Shown piece after piece: positions 1 through 10,519 of a stretch of DNA of 64,000 nt. The stretch is from Diphasiastrum complanatum (taxonomy: Eukaryota > Streptophyta > Lycopodiopsida > Lycopodiales > Lycopodiaceae). Numbering within the stretch: the stretch's first letter is position 1; the number at the start of each line of letters is the position of its first letter. The notes beneath the pieces were generated by a model, which saw only the letters and a list, made by a program, of their open reading frames with translations, ran no database searches and was not told the DNA's origin. The position numbers were made by a program, and so were the translations under genes. The stretch is from assembly GCA_029204225.1 (NCBI GenBank), contig CM055105.1, positions 10,802,551 through 10,866,550 on the forward strand, given 5' to 3'.

Positions 1-561
1 TTATGGCACCCCATTAGAGTCATTGGAGTATCTAGTATTTGATATGAAGCAGACAGAAGAGCAACCCTGTTAGAAGTAATGGCTCTCAACATAAGCCACC
101 ATACAAATGAGGGAGAGTGGTAGTGACTGGTTGCTGCCCTCTGCTGTCCAGCGATTAAAGAAATGTCAATGGTGAATGGCATCACCCTAATGCATGCATC
201 ATGTAACATGGAAGGACATTACCAACACCTACCTGAGATGGGGTCTTCATCGCGACCTGATCAATGTACTACAAGCAGAAAATCAAATGCTTCTATAGGC
301 TTTGATGGGCAGAAACAACATCTGAAGCCACACAATGATCACCACTCGAATAGAGCCTGCACTAGGCCAACAACTACATGCTATCTCAATACTGTAGCTC
401 GCAATCTGGCTACGCATGTCGGATCTTTCTTGTTATTTATTGTTCACATGCCAGGGCACGGAGGGTGGGCCTGGATTGGGTCCTGAGGGAGGGTGGAACG
501 TGTTTTCGGTCTCTTGTGGTTAACCGGCACCTGGAGGTATGCGGTAAGAGAGAGTGTAACA
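1..561 (+). repeat. Ty3/gypsy-type 5' LTR, downstream part
   Basis: The stretch ends in CA at 560-561 and is followed two bases later by a primer-binding site, which is the expected end of a plant 5' LTR. A gag-protease remnant on the same strand follows at 1393-2640. I could not place the LTR start, which may lie left of the window. The short reading frames here have no recognisable protein character. Confidence 0.5.
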
Positions 562-563
562 TT

Positions 564-575
564 TGGTATCAGAGC
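564..575 (+). other. Primer-binding site, initiator tRNA-Met
   Basis: TGGTATCAGAGC matches the complement of the plant initiator tRNA-Met 3' end, the usual minus-strand primer of plant LTR retrotransposons. It sits two bases after the LTR end at 561, so the element reads on the plus strand. Confidence 0.8.
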
Positions 576-1392
576 CACTGCATGCTGAAAGCAGGTATGA
601 CTGATCCGAATGGGATGATTTGTAAGTTCTGATTTTAACTTGTATAAGAATTTTTTAGTGAACCAAGGAAAAAGGTTTCACTAATATTTTGTTCTTTTCC
701 CACATTTCTCTTTTAAGGTTTTAAAAAAAAACAGATTTTGCCCATCCCCGCGCTGCCACATGGCACTGTCCTGCAGCGGACAGGTGGTAGCAGGTGGCGG
801 ACAGAGGCCCCGCAAGGAACAACGGCAGCGGACAGCGATTCTGCAGGGATCTTTGGCGGAAATCTGGTCCCACAGGGCGACGGTGGCGGCGGTGTCGGCG
901 GCCTACTGCTGCCTGCAGCAGCCTGTGGAGTGTGTAGCGGACCAGCAAGGAGGGGGTGTCTTGGGTGCCAGCTGGCAAGGTAACCCTGGCAGGTGGCCCA
1001 GGTCACCAATCTGACCTGTATAGGACAGTCATATGTGGCAAGATGTTGCCATTTGGCAGAATTGTATCAAGCATGTAAAGGGAGGTATGCCTCCCTTGTG
1101 ATAAGTTTCATGAGGAGAGAGTGGAGGTGGTGGTACATCTCTTTCTTAACTGTCTTGTTATCCTTGTGGCAGCCAAATACCATTTGGATAGTAGCGGAGC
1201 CAGCAAGCTTGAGTTTGTATTTGCCTTCCTTGAGTTGACTTGTGTTCTCTTCCAACTCTCATCTCCCTTCTTAATTCACCTCTCTTGCTCTTGAATAGTG
1301 GATCCTAATCCTACCATACAGCCTATGTCTCCTACTCCTGAGGCTACAACATCTACCTCTACCTTACTACTTAGATTCTGAAACGTTGTTGG
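576..1392 (+). other. Retroelement leader with GC-rich block
   Basis: Untranslated leader between primer-binding site and gag. Positions about 740-1000 are clearly GC-richer than the surroundings and open in several frames on both strands; none of the translations resembles a known protein, so I treat them as composition-driven. The boundary change may mark a small secondary insertion. Confidence 0.35.
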
Positions 1393-2640
1393 TTGCGATT
1401 AACAATCTACAGCAATAGATTGTTGATTTGCAAGCCAAACACTCTTGGGGATCAGCAAGAGCTGAAGGAGTTGACACAATTAAGGAAACTACTACATCAA
1501 CCTCTGTTCACCCTTGAGATTTTCGCTGGGGAAAAGAAGGATAGAACCCCCGAAGCGGTCTTGCCGTGGATTGATCGGTGGAAGTCACATTTCTCCATGC
1601 ATGATTCATCCGATGACAACAAGATCAACTTAGCCGTCATGTACTTGCGAGTAACTCTTTTACTTGGTGGCAAGATTTAAGGGGTAAGCTTGAAGCACCT
1701 AAAATTGGGAAGACTTTTGTAAGGTCCTTCCCATCTTAGACATCAGTATGCGACGATAGATATGGGGAACCGGCCCCTAGATTAGTAATTACAAGAGTTT
1801 CAAGAGGTTTATTCTCGTTTTGCAGGATAGACCCTCTTTTGGTAAAATTGCATTTTATTCTTGGGTTACCAAGAGACTACCAGCTAGAGGTTAGGAGGAA
1901 CTAGCCTCTTACCCTCGATGATGCGGTTCGCTTTGCCAGGATTTACGATGATACTCGTATAGTGGCCAAAAAGCCCGAGTCTGGTGTCTTACCCGATGTA
2001 AAGGGTAACAAGCCTTTCTTTCCAAAGAAAGGGAAGGATAAGGCAAAGGAAGGGTCTTTTGGTTCTTGTAAATCAAAGAAAAGATCTACTATAGGTCAGG
2101 GAACCTTTATGAAAGCCACAAGCGACAATCCATGCTTCAATTGCATGGAACCAGGTCATGTTGCGAAGGAATGTCCAAATAAAAGGTTGGCTAAAGGGGC
2201 ATCTTTTAAGACGCCAGGTAACTCTAGCATATCTTGTGTTGATCTTTCCTTTGCTAGTAATTTTGTGTGTGAGCACTGCTGCTTTAAAACGGTTGTTTTG
2301 GTCCTCATGACCTCATTCGGATGAAGGGGGTTGTTGGTGGCTAAGTTGTAACAATTTTATTTGATGATGGATCCACACATAATTTTATCAACTCTAATTT
2401 GTTGTAGAGGCTAAAGGTGGAAACAAAGCAAAGCGACCACTGTTATACAGTGAAGCTGGCAACAGGAGCGGAAAGTCAAGTTTGGGATTGGATAATCCCA
2501 CATCTGCCGATTCAAATACAAGCCTATAATGATAAATTAGACTTTCATATTATGAATCTAGATAAGGTAGATGTAATACTTGGTAAGGAGTGGTTGTATG
2601 AGAGGAATCAGTCGTTGATGAAAATCTATGTAACTCACAG
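1393..2640 (+). pseudogene. Ty3/gypsy gag-protease remnant
   Basis: Broken polyprotein of a Ty3/gypsy retrotransposon. The frame at 1393-1680 resembles the plant gag (retrotransposon gag) region, with an acidic-aromatic block followed by a WIDRWKSHF stretch. A second frame at 1962-2324 contains a CCHC zinc knuckle, CFNCMEPGHVAKEC, which binds RNA in Gag. Around 2360 the sequence encodes DDGSTHNFIN, where the retropepsin motif normally reads D-S/T-G, and 2417-2640 carries the VDVILGKEWL-type segment that follows it in gypsy proteases. The frames are separated by stops and shifts, and no reverse transcriptase or integrase follows. It is therefore a truncated, inactive copy belonging to the LTR at 1-561. 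Seen: motifs and breaks. Family assignment from known domain order. Confidence 0.75.
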
Positions 2641-2656
2641 TTTGTCGTTCTTCTCT

Positions 2657-2739
2657 ACAAAAAAAACCGACAGTGTCGCATTTTTCGCAAAATGCCAGAC
2701 AAAAAAAACCGACAGTGTCGCATTTTTCGCAAAATGCCA
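2657..2739 (+). repeat. 42-bp tandem duplication
   Basis: Two identical 41-base units (2657-2697 and 2699-2739) beginning with ACAAAAAAAACCGACAGTG, period 42. The gypsy protease remnant ends directly before it. The duplication may mark the junction to the LTR-like DNA that follows. Confidence 0.9.
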
Positions 2740-3780
2740 AACGCCTCAAATGCTAAGGAAAAGACTTTAAGTAAAGACCCTCGCTTTTTCGCCTTTTGGG
2801 ATTTTCTCTCATTTCGGCATTTTCGCTTTTTTCCCGATGACAGTTTTAGTTCATTTTTGCAGAAGGACACTTTCGCTCATTTTCGCAAACTGACTGTTTA
2901 TGGGTCGCCGCTTATCAGCAATCAATTTCTGAGAAGGAACTGGATGAATGCCAGCAGACTCCAGCCGACTGGCAGTCGCATTTGACGACCTAAATATTTA
3001 GTATAAATCAACTGTTCATACATCTCTTTTCAAGTCCTGAATCAATGTTGTGAATTGTGAAGGAGTTGAGCGCTCTCATCAAGCAGATCGTTCACAACCA
3101 GAAAGTATTATAGTTAGCTCTCTATCAAGCTTTCAAGCTTGAACTCTCTTAAGCATTCTAGCTCAGCTTTTTTGAGTTTTATTCTAGAGTTGCTATTGCG
3201 CTACTGCTTATCAGAGCTGCTTATTTTCAGACTTATTCTCAGTTACTCAGAGACAACTTAGAGTGCACGGTTTCTAACTGCTATTGTCTTGCGCTCATTA
3301 GCATCTGATTTTGTTTTTCTGAATCAATATTATTCCTTATTGTGTTTAGTATATGTCAGAATGCATGCATCTCTGTATTGCTTTTGTAACTGATAGACAT
3401 TGTTTGAGAATTCAATACTTTATGTTTGGCTACATAATCACTTAGTATCTAGCGAAAATTAGTTGCTAAAGATTGGACGTGATTTCCATCACTATTGCTT
3501 TTGATAGGCGGAGTCATGCATTGGAAGTAGGAAGTTTCCGCTGTTACATTATCTATCCTATTTCCGACAGGTTCTATCTTCACACGGGGTCGCTACCTAT
3601 GTTTACTCGTTGCTTCGTTCTGTTCGGTAAGGTTGTGGGATCAGCGCTCTTCATGCGATGCTAACCACATTCTAGTCATAATTTTTAGTTTGATTCCGTC
3701 ATATTTCATTGACTCTCTCAGTGTAAGTTCCCCATCAGTCGTTTGTAGCTAACACAGGTCTTTCTAAATTTCTCCCGACA
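2740..3780 (+). repeat. LTR-like sequence with TATA box
   Basis: AT-rich, non-coding DNA with a TATA-like TATAAAT at 3002-3008 and a CT/TC-rich transcribed-leader-like stretch after it, the composition usual for a plant LTR U3-R-U5. I could not find the partner LTR or firm ends. The frame at 3473-3664 is not recognisable. Confidence 0.3.
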
Positions 3781-3990
3781 GACGCACCAATGTTCAGGCA
3801 AATTTTGATTAGGGATTGGTCCAACCAAAATGCCTTAGTGAAAAAAGCACCCACACCATCCTTACGCAAATAATCAGAATCTGACCATTTCCAATCCTGG
3901 GGGCCCCACTGATCACCCCGTACTCCCGGGTCAATGGTAGTTTTCCAGACTCTCAGAGATATGACCCCAGCGAGAGATCGTCTTTAGTCC
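3781..3990. other. No recognisable feature
   Basis: Short spacer between the LTR-like region and the minus-strand ORF cassette. Nothing identified. Confidence 0.4.
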
Positions 3991-4236
3991 TCACACAAAT
4001 CCAAGGGCGGCTAGTGTACCATTGATACGTAGTGAATAGACGGCCTGTGCTACCCAACGATGTTGTTCTTGTACGTAAACAATGGTTAGAATGGGGAATC
4101 CGTGAGTGTTTATCTCTATGGCAATATCTCCAATACCTACCTCTCGAGCTATGATGTTGAATGCTATGACATCAATATTGATTGGCCCTAAAACACATAA
4201 AACCAAACATAATATGTGGACCAAAATGTACTCCAT
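3991..4236 (-). CDS. Unrecognised ORF C, 81 aa
   Basis: I do not recognise this protein. It is hydrophobic at the N-terminus, then carries a beta-rich-looking segment with the pattern hydrophobic residues, A-R-E, then G-I-G-D-I at about residues 33-38. A comparable pattern (R-x3-T-G-D-I) occurs in ORF A at 4713-5042, so the two may be diverged relatives or two parts of one repeated fold. It is the last of three minus-strand frames. The region is decayed (a stop splits ORF B), so it may be a remnant of a mobile or virus-derived element. That origin is inference only. Confidence 0.3.
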   Translation of the reverse strand: MEYILVHILCLVLCVLGPINIDVIAFNIIAREVGIGDIAIEINTHGFPILTIVYVQEQHRWVAQAVYSLRINGTLAALGFV

Positions 4237-4339
4237 TCATAACGTAGTTCTCTGAGTGTACCTATGGCTGTCGAGACCGTTTGTTAGCTTCAAGTGTAGA
4301 GGCTGGCTCTTCTGTAGTTGGGGTTGGCTCTTCTGAAGT

Positions 4340-4723
4340 CTAGGTAATGCGTCTAAGAATGGCAGTTAGATCATCATCAGTGGGAGGTGGTGGGGGAGGC
4401 CGGCAGGGTATCACTAACTCAGTAGAACGGATGGTTGTTAGGCCTACACATACCCAGTTCAAATTTGCTGCTACCTCATACACGCTTAAAGTACTGTCAT
4501 CTGCTCTATGTCTGACTCGAAATAAACGATCTCTTGGGATGAGAAAACGTTGGACATACGGGCTATAGAAGTAGTAATAAGCTGCCCCTTGTCGTACTAC
4601 CTGATAGAAGTCTCCTGGTAGGGGAAGGTCACTTAGTGCCGTACTTGTCATGGGAAGTCTATCGAGGTTAACGCTTGCTCAATGGGTTGCAATTGTAAGG
4701 TCCGTGTGGTCACTAATATCCAT
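4340..4723 (-). pseudogene. Unrecognised ORF B, one internal stop
   Basis: An ATG at 4721-4723 overlaps the stop of ORF A (TAG, 4713-4715) by eleven bases. The frame has a TGA at 4679-4681 and then stays open from the Met at 4651 to 4340. The 103-residue open part is aromatic-rich (AAYYYFYSPYV), has a basic middle and ends in a proline run (PPPPPP) followed by an acidic TDDD. I do not recognise the family. The tight overlap with ORF A suggests the two were once translated from one compact transcript. Coding potential is inferred from length and composition only. Confidence 0.3.
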
Positions 4724-5042
4724 TTTTTTGATTTATTTTGATGTATAGTGTGGCCCTTACCCGAAATCTCTCGATATCTCCAGTTCGAAGGCCACGTACC
4801 GTAGTATCGAGTCCTATGATGGTCACGTAGAGTCCTGTGAAACGAAGTATATGAGAATATCGCCATGGTCGACGCTCATCTGTCATGCCCTTGATGTTTC
4901 GGCCCGTTATCTCACTGTATGATGATATGTTGTGGTACTGTTCTAGTGGCAAAGACTCCCTCTCAGCTTGGGTGGATGCTTTGAGGTTCTCAACAATTCT
5001 AGGTGTGTCTTTCCTACTCGTCATAGAGTAGAAAAGACACAC
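4713..5042 (-). CDS. Unrecognised ORF A, about 103-109 aa
   Basis: First of three minus-strand frames. The likely start is the internal Met at about 5024 (MTSRKDTP), because the upstream residues fall within the right arm of the hairpin at 4995-5050. The protein has a charged N-terminus and then a beta-like segment with R-x3-T-G-D-I near residue 85-90, similar in pattern to ORF C. It stops inside the start of ORF B. No known domain was recognised. Candidates are a small structural or movement-type protein of a degraded element, or chance; I cannot choose between them. Confidence 0.3.
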   Translation of the reverse strand: MCLFYSMTSRKDTPRIVENLKASTQAERESLPLEQYHNISSYSEITGRNIKGMTDERRPWRYSHILRFTGLYVTIIGLDTTVRGLRTGDIERFRVRATLYIKINQKNGY

Positions 5043-5050
5043 CTAGAATT
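4995..5050. repeat. Near-perfect inverted repeat (hairpin)
   Basis: The arms at 4995-5019 and 5026-5050 are 25 bases each with one mismatch, separated by a 6-base loop (GTCATA). The left arm begins AATTCTAGGTGTGTC. As RNA or single-stranded DNA this would form a very stable stem. It overlaps the start of minus-strand ORF A. Confidence 0.9.
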
Positions 5051-5710
5051 TAGACTAAGGAAATTTGGTATTCTTGGTTGGAACAATGGCGTATCTTGTG
5101 TTTTTGAAGATTTTTGTTTTTTATTTTTCGGTTTTTTTTTTTCCGTTTTCCCAAATGGTTTTACGTGGGCTAATGTGCTCGTGCTAATGCGTGGACCCTA
5201 GTTCAGGGGCCGTGAATCCTACAGTGCCCGTATATTCCGACGGCACACTAAGGACCGTGTTCTAAATGAGGAATAAAGAAACGATTTAGTGTTGATTCCT
5301 AGGCACGAGAGGATATTCCGCCTCTTTGGGTCTCAATTAGCCCTCCCTCTATATTCCAAAAATCGGGATAGCGAGAAACTAGAAAGCCAACTCCATTCAC
5401 CATCAAAAACCCGACAATTATTTAAGAAAAGAGATAACTAGGCAAAGAACTCGAGCACAAGATATTGTCAACATTCCTACCATCTCGATAATACTACTAA
5501 CGAAATTTGAAAATATCAAACCTTTACTCTATTTTTGATGACTATACACAAATCATGAGCATACTCTGTGAACTCATCATACTGAACCATGAAGCTCATA
5601 GTAATTGTGATACTTAAAATATTTTCAGAAGACATTTCTCACAAATACCAATACTATGAACCACAAACAAGTAATTCGTTAGTCCTGACTTTTCAAATTT
5701 GCTGCTTGAC
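5051..5710. other. No recognisable feature
   Basis: AT-rich DNA with a T-run at about 5133-5142. No open frame of note, no LTR boundary and no repeat found. Confidence 0.5.
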
Positions 5711-6022
5711 TTAATCGTACCATTCAAAATCGAACCAGCAAACAATAGTGCTGCTCAGCGGGGAATGAGGGGCTCGCTGTGTTGTTAGTTGATTTGGTCT
5801 TTGCGGCTTCACCAAATGAGGCCTCTTGGCATAAAACTCTCTATCTATCTTTTCAAACCAACATTGGCCGTGGCATGAACACAAATGGTTCACTGGCCCG
5901 TTGACAGAGAGGAGGAGCTGCATAGCATAGGCAGGGAGGTCGCTTTCTTGGTATCGTTGGCAATATGCTGGTGAGAGTTCATGGCCAGAACATTTCCTTC
6001 TTGTAAGGAGGGCGCACTTCAC
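5711..6022 (-). other. Open frame of unknown status, 103 aa
   Basis: A cysteine-containing frame (including SCHGQCW) without resemblance to any family I know. No neighbour supports it as a gene; it may be chance or a decayed transposon segment. Confidence 0.15.
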
Positions 6023-8100
6023 TCATGCCATTACTGGTTCACGCTGGAACAGGCGATCTGCAGGTTTGAGGTCATTGAACTAATGCAGTCCAATTTCTTT
6101 TTGCTATCACGCTCTTACAGTGAGTCTCTGGTAGAGAATAGATATGGCCATCTGAAAACCAATTTACGGGCAATCAGATGAGGGCGCCCATTTGTATAGA
6201 AGAAGGCATACTGGCCCGTGGACAGGAAGCGAGAGAATGGATGGCAAATGAGACCTTCCCTTGTATACCTTCAAGGTGGGAGACTCCAAGCCATGCGCGC
6301 ATCCTAGATTACGACACGTGGCAACCATGCAGGTTCACAAGTCACTGGTCAAGTCAACAGGCCCAGTCGTCGTTCAATCTCAAGTTAGGTTTGGGACCCA
6401 AGGGAGATGGGTCCCTAATACCGGGTCACCTACAATGACACTCAAGGAACTATGAGATCGTCAGGTGCCTAGACTGGGCACGACTTGTGCCTGCTGCTGG
6501 CAACCACTTACTCACCTATTTTGGGTTGGACCTCGCCAATTGCAATCATTTAACCCACCTAGTCAATGGTCCTTCTGGGGCACGTTCGAGCCATGACTTG
6601 GACTTAAGAGAGGACCTACTCGGCCCCTTATATGTCAGTGGACCTACCAACACCATAGGCCAACAAGTGGGTGAGGGAGAGGTTGGAGAGCTCATAGATA
6701 GCCAGTGAAAGGGAAGCTCAATCATGATAAAGGCTTAGCACTAAAGAGCAAAGCCAATCAAATGAAGTATCATAGAAAAATAAGGAGAGATTACATTTCA
6801 ACAATTTGGCTGGCTCAAAGCCCAACTAGAACACAGTTGGTGGCAAAATGCCCCAATAGAGATAGAAACAACTACCACAAACTAGTCAGCCGCATATGAT
6901 GCTTATATTGTATGTTTCGTTAGTAGAGGAGAGCTATCCACATTTTTCTAAATCCATACATAGTACATACAATATTAGGGGCATTTTTTGTAAGCCTTTA
7001 ACCATTAATATGCACATACTCATTTGATGAGTTGGACCCACCCATGGTCCTTATATTTGTTAACTGGCAAATAACGTGTCAACTCTAAGGAGCAAGTGGA
7101 CATTCAACCACTGATATTGAAGCCCTAATTTGATAGCTACCTATAAGTTACCCTAACAGCCTTAAAAATAGTATAAGTACGATAACTTGCATGTCTTCTA
7201 CGATTGATGGATTTGATGCTCTTGAATTCTTCGTAGGAGACTCATACAACAAATTCATTTGCCACCATGATATTGACGATTGCATGAATTCTTTCTAGAA
7301 AAATTCATGTACCATCTTCAAGATATTGTCTACTTTGTTAGTATGATGCTTGCTTCTTGAGTTCAACCAACCAGCTATATGAATTGCTAATAGTAGCCTC
7401 ATTAACACTTACTGGAGTATTAACCAGTCTACTTTGTGCACCCATTTTGATTGGCATATGTTTCCAAATAATATAGAGCTTAAAAGGCCCCAATCAAATT
7501 TGACAAATAAAGCTCAAATAACAAGGCCAAGGTGGGAAATTGGCATTCAACATTCGCAATGTCAAAACCCTAAATCTACTGAAATTCGCTATTCAACTGA
7601 ACGATCGTGAAAATTTCTTAGCACCACTGCCAGCATCGTGATACCCTGACCAACCACCCGTCCTTATCTCTTACGCCGAACTCGACAGACTGAACTGCAT
7701 CTTATTCGGACAATACGCACTGACTTCTTTGAGAAACATGCCACAGCACTCTTTTGCACTCAAGCGCTTGAATCAACCAAATGGGACGACGTGGAATACC
7801 ATGTTGTCCCAAACATCATAAAATAGATTGACTAATCGGGAATTTTCACCCCAAAACAAGCTCAGCACACAAACACAGTTGACAAATTTCCAGTTTAAAA
7901 ACTTGAACTACCCTCAATCAAGCATGCTTCCATCATTCGGCTTGCGTAAAAGATTCCATATGAGATTTTGCTGAACATTTTCACTGCGAGGTCCAGGAGG
8001 CACACACTATAGACAATTTTTCCATTACATATTGCCGAATATTCTGTATTGGCCTAAAGTTTCAGATCGCACTGTATTTGAGTAGGCCAAAAGAGGATGG
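6023..8100. other. No recognisable gene
   Basis: Moderately AT-rich DNA, with several short frames at 6178-6899 that show no domain. I see no LTR ends, PBS or transposase motif. If the eIF2B-epsilon exon at 8160-8285 belongs to a functional gene, this stretch would be its first intron. Confidence 0.4.
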
Positions 8101-8159
8101 ACAGACTATGACGAAAAAGAAAAACAAAGCGAAACGTAGTGCAGAGATGGATTATGTAC

Positions 8160-8285
8160 TTTGGGACGCTCCAGCGTGATAGGCCGAAACTTCTGCGCGA
8201 AGCTATCGGCCATGAGAATTGCTTGCAGCGGCACATGAATCTCGTCGTCAGCTACTTCTTGCTTGGATCCCTTTTTCTGTGCCAT
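8160..8285 (-). CDS. EIF2B5: eIF2B epsilon subunit, probable exon 1
   Basis: The 42 codons from ATG at 8283-8285 encode a basic start (MAQKKG), an acidic linker, then VPLQAILMADSF and KFRPITLERPK. That is the conserved N-terminus of the epsilon (catalytic) subunit of eIF2B, the GDP-GTP exchange factor for eIF2 in cytosolic translation initiation. In this family the next residues form the nucleotidyltransferase-like core (VLLPLVN...). Here homology stops exactly at a possible donor (AAA|GTACAT, 8159-8158), and the downstream reading HNPSLH is unrelated, so an exon end is likely. A GA tract directly upstream of the ATG (about 8286-8302) looks like a plant 5' leader. I found no later exon down to position 1; the rest may lie beyond a long intron, or this may be a relocated fragment. 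Confidence 0.65.
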
Positions 8286-8302
8286 CTCTCTCTCTCTCTC
8301 TC
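8286..8302 (-). promoter_or_regulatory. GA-rich leader of eIF2B-epsilon exon
   Basis: On the minus strand a run of GA dinucleotides ends immediately before the ATG. Such tracts are common in plant 5' UTRs and core promoters. It supports the ATG at 8285 over the upstream in-frame Met at 8309. Confidence 0.4.
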
Positions 8303-8499
8303 CCCCCAAACAGTTAATAGGGCTGCTGTGTCTTTCTTTTCTTCTTTTTCTGTCTTTCTTTATTTCTTTATTCAGTGTCTCTCGTTTGGAATGCGAAAGT
8401 GCATTGTGTAATGCTATGTTTCCTTTTACGTTTCCGTTTCCGTTTTGAGGCCATCAATATTTTAATCTCAACTTTAAATTTTTAATGAAGAGAATCGTG

Positions 8500-9527
8500 T
8501 CGTCTTTAGTAGTAGTAGCAAAATCTGTGCAAGCAAAAAATTTGAAGGATTGCTTAGAACATTCGTTTAACTTAGTAGAATATTTGGGTAGGTGTCGTAG
8601 ACAACCATGAAGAGTGCGAATAATCAGGCGTCTGTGACAACCATGCAACCTTCGACACATATTCTACATTAATCAATGAATGATAGTATCAAACATAGAC
8701 AGAGAGAGATACGAATGAGAGAGATGATTTGACAATGACTAATGCATGTAAAGAAGATAGAGAATCTGTAAATTAAGCTATTGAATACAACGATCACACG
8801 AAAGAGAATCCTATGCTCGATAATGGTTCACAATAGTTGTGCGCTGAGCGCTGTGATCCTACTATGCTTATTCAATTGTTGTAGCAACTGACAGATAAAG
8901 CACTCTCTCTATATTATTGAATTACTTTCACTCTCTCGATATATTGGTAAGGACTCATAATTTGATACAATTGAATTCTTATTCAAATTCTAATGTATGA
9001 TTATCTATTTCAATGATATCTACCTTATTCTGATCTATTGTTTATGTACACAAAATAACAGGGTTTATCATTTAACCTATTCTTGTGAATTGGTGATTAG
9101 ACACAATGTACATGTTTACAAAAAGTGTCTAAACTAAACTGTAGGCGATAGGCGTGACAATGAGCACTTACTATATACAGTGGCATGTTCGAACAGTAAC
9201 ATAATATGTATCGGATTTAACAGAGGAAGAGCTCCATTTTGAGTGGTACCAGTTGACAATCGATAATGTCGAGTCGGTGTCAAGTCGTCGACTTGTCGAG
9301 TCGATGTTGATGGTGAGTCATCTGACTCAAACTCGAATATTTAAGTGTCGAAGTCAAGTCGACCTATATCTGTGTATTTCTGCAGACTATTCGAATGTGC
9401 ATGTAAACTGCAGATTGTCTCGAATAACAGTTCATTTATGCAAACTGTTGTAGAGAGTGAGTATTTACTATATACATGAATACTCAAAAGATAGAATTAG
9501 TTGAGTAGAAATAAGATTAAATTCCAA
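8500..9527 (-). repeat. Old copia-type LTR (minus)
   Basis: Read on the minus strand, the sequence after the G-run at 9545-9528 begins TTGGAATTTAATCTTATTTC, close to the LTR start TGTTGGAGTTTAATC at 26207. Further matches to the 25.1-26.2 kb LTR are the TGTGACAACCATGCAACC-like block near 8630-8650 (compare about 25165) and a TCACAAT...GCGCTGAGCG block near 8835. I read this as a diverged 3' LTR of the same family. The left boundary is uncertain, and there are two copies of the GACAACCATG motif near 8608 and 8637. Confidence 0.4.
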
Positions 9528-9545
9528 CCCCCCCCCCCCCCCCCC
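9528..9545 (-). repeat. C18 homopolymer, probable polypurine tract
   Basis: Eighteen consecutive C on the plus strand (G18 on minus) abut the LTR-like sequence at 9527. A polypurine tract primes plus-strand synthesis directly upstream of a 3' LTR, so this is likely an expanded PPT. Confidence 0.45.
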
Positions 9546-9659
9546 GGTTGAGCCTTAATGGCACTTCTGACCTTTTTGGCCCTAGTTTGCTGTCGTTGCG
9601 ACATGTGGCAGGGGCAGGAGCAACAGCAGGAAAGTGCACTACAACGCCTGCCACGATTT

Positions 9660-10070
9660 GTGACGTGAATCGCAAGTTTAATTTTTTTTTAATTCGTCGC
9701 GGACGTCGAAAAAACACGTCGCTATAAGGTCGTCGAAATCTGACGACTTTAAAACGCGTCGCAATCCGACAGGCACAATGTGCCGGATTCCAAAACACAA
9801 AATGTCGATGACAGAAAGTCGTTCCGACGTGGATGTCACATTGCGACGTCCCAAAACCCTGTCGGATTCCGACGTCTCTAAATACAGAATGATGCTAAAA
9901 TTTGCCCGACGGATGTCCGACATCCATCCGACGTATACTTGGACGTCGGATTCCGACGTCCCAGATAGTTGTCGGAATCCAACGTCTGTTAACAGAATGA
10001 TCAAAAAAAAGGTCCGACGTTTATCCGACGCGTTTGGACGTCGTATTTCGACGTCCCAAATTAGGTAAAA
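9660..10070. repeat. CACTA subterminal repeat cluster
   Basis: Many copies in both orientations of a GACGTC/TCCGAC core, for example GTCGGATTCCGACGTC near 9860 and 9945. In CACTA elements such arrays are the binding sites of the TNPA-type protein. The gene at 10520-11547 is the expected partner. Confidence 0.65.
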
Positions 10071-10519
10071 ACTAAAATAAAAAATGCATAAAAAATAGCG
10101 CTCGCATTTTTATCGGGCTGTTCTTGGAGTTGAGTTCTTGGAGAAACGATGTTCGTGAATTGTTTTTAAGCATTCAACATTTGGATCAAACAACAAACTA
10201 AGCATGAGGTACTTTTAATTCTTAAATTACTTTTCATTTTATATTTTATTGCATTACTTCATGTTTATTATGAATGACAATACTTTATTACATTGCTTTG
10301 TGCACATCATAAATTTCATTTAGATTTCTATATATGATATTGATTGTTGTTTTGAAATCCGACATTGCACATGATTTTAATTTCTTAGTTGGTTATTACA
10401 TCAATTCACATCTCTAAATTTGGCATTTCATAATATGAATCAATGTATTACAAAATTGGTGCTCTAATGTCACATGAGTCTTTCTAGATCTAGCATCAAC
10501 TAAAATTTGTAGACCTAAT

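Noticed and set aside
713-1014. Several overlapping frames on both strands
   Set aside because: Open because of high GC content; no domain in any frame.
3991-5042. Assignment of the ORF cassette to the 30K viral movement-protein family
   Set aside because: Only a vague hydrophobic-strand and G-D-I pattern; the diagnostic family residues were not seen.
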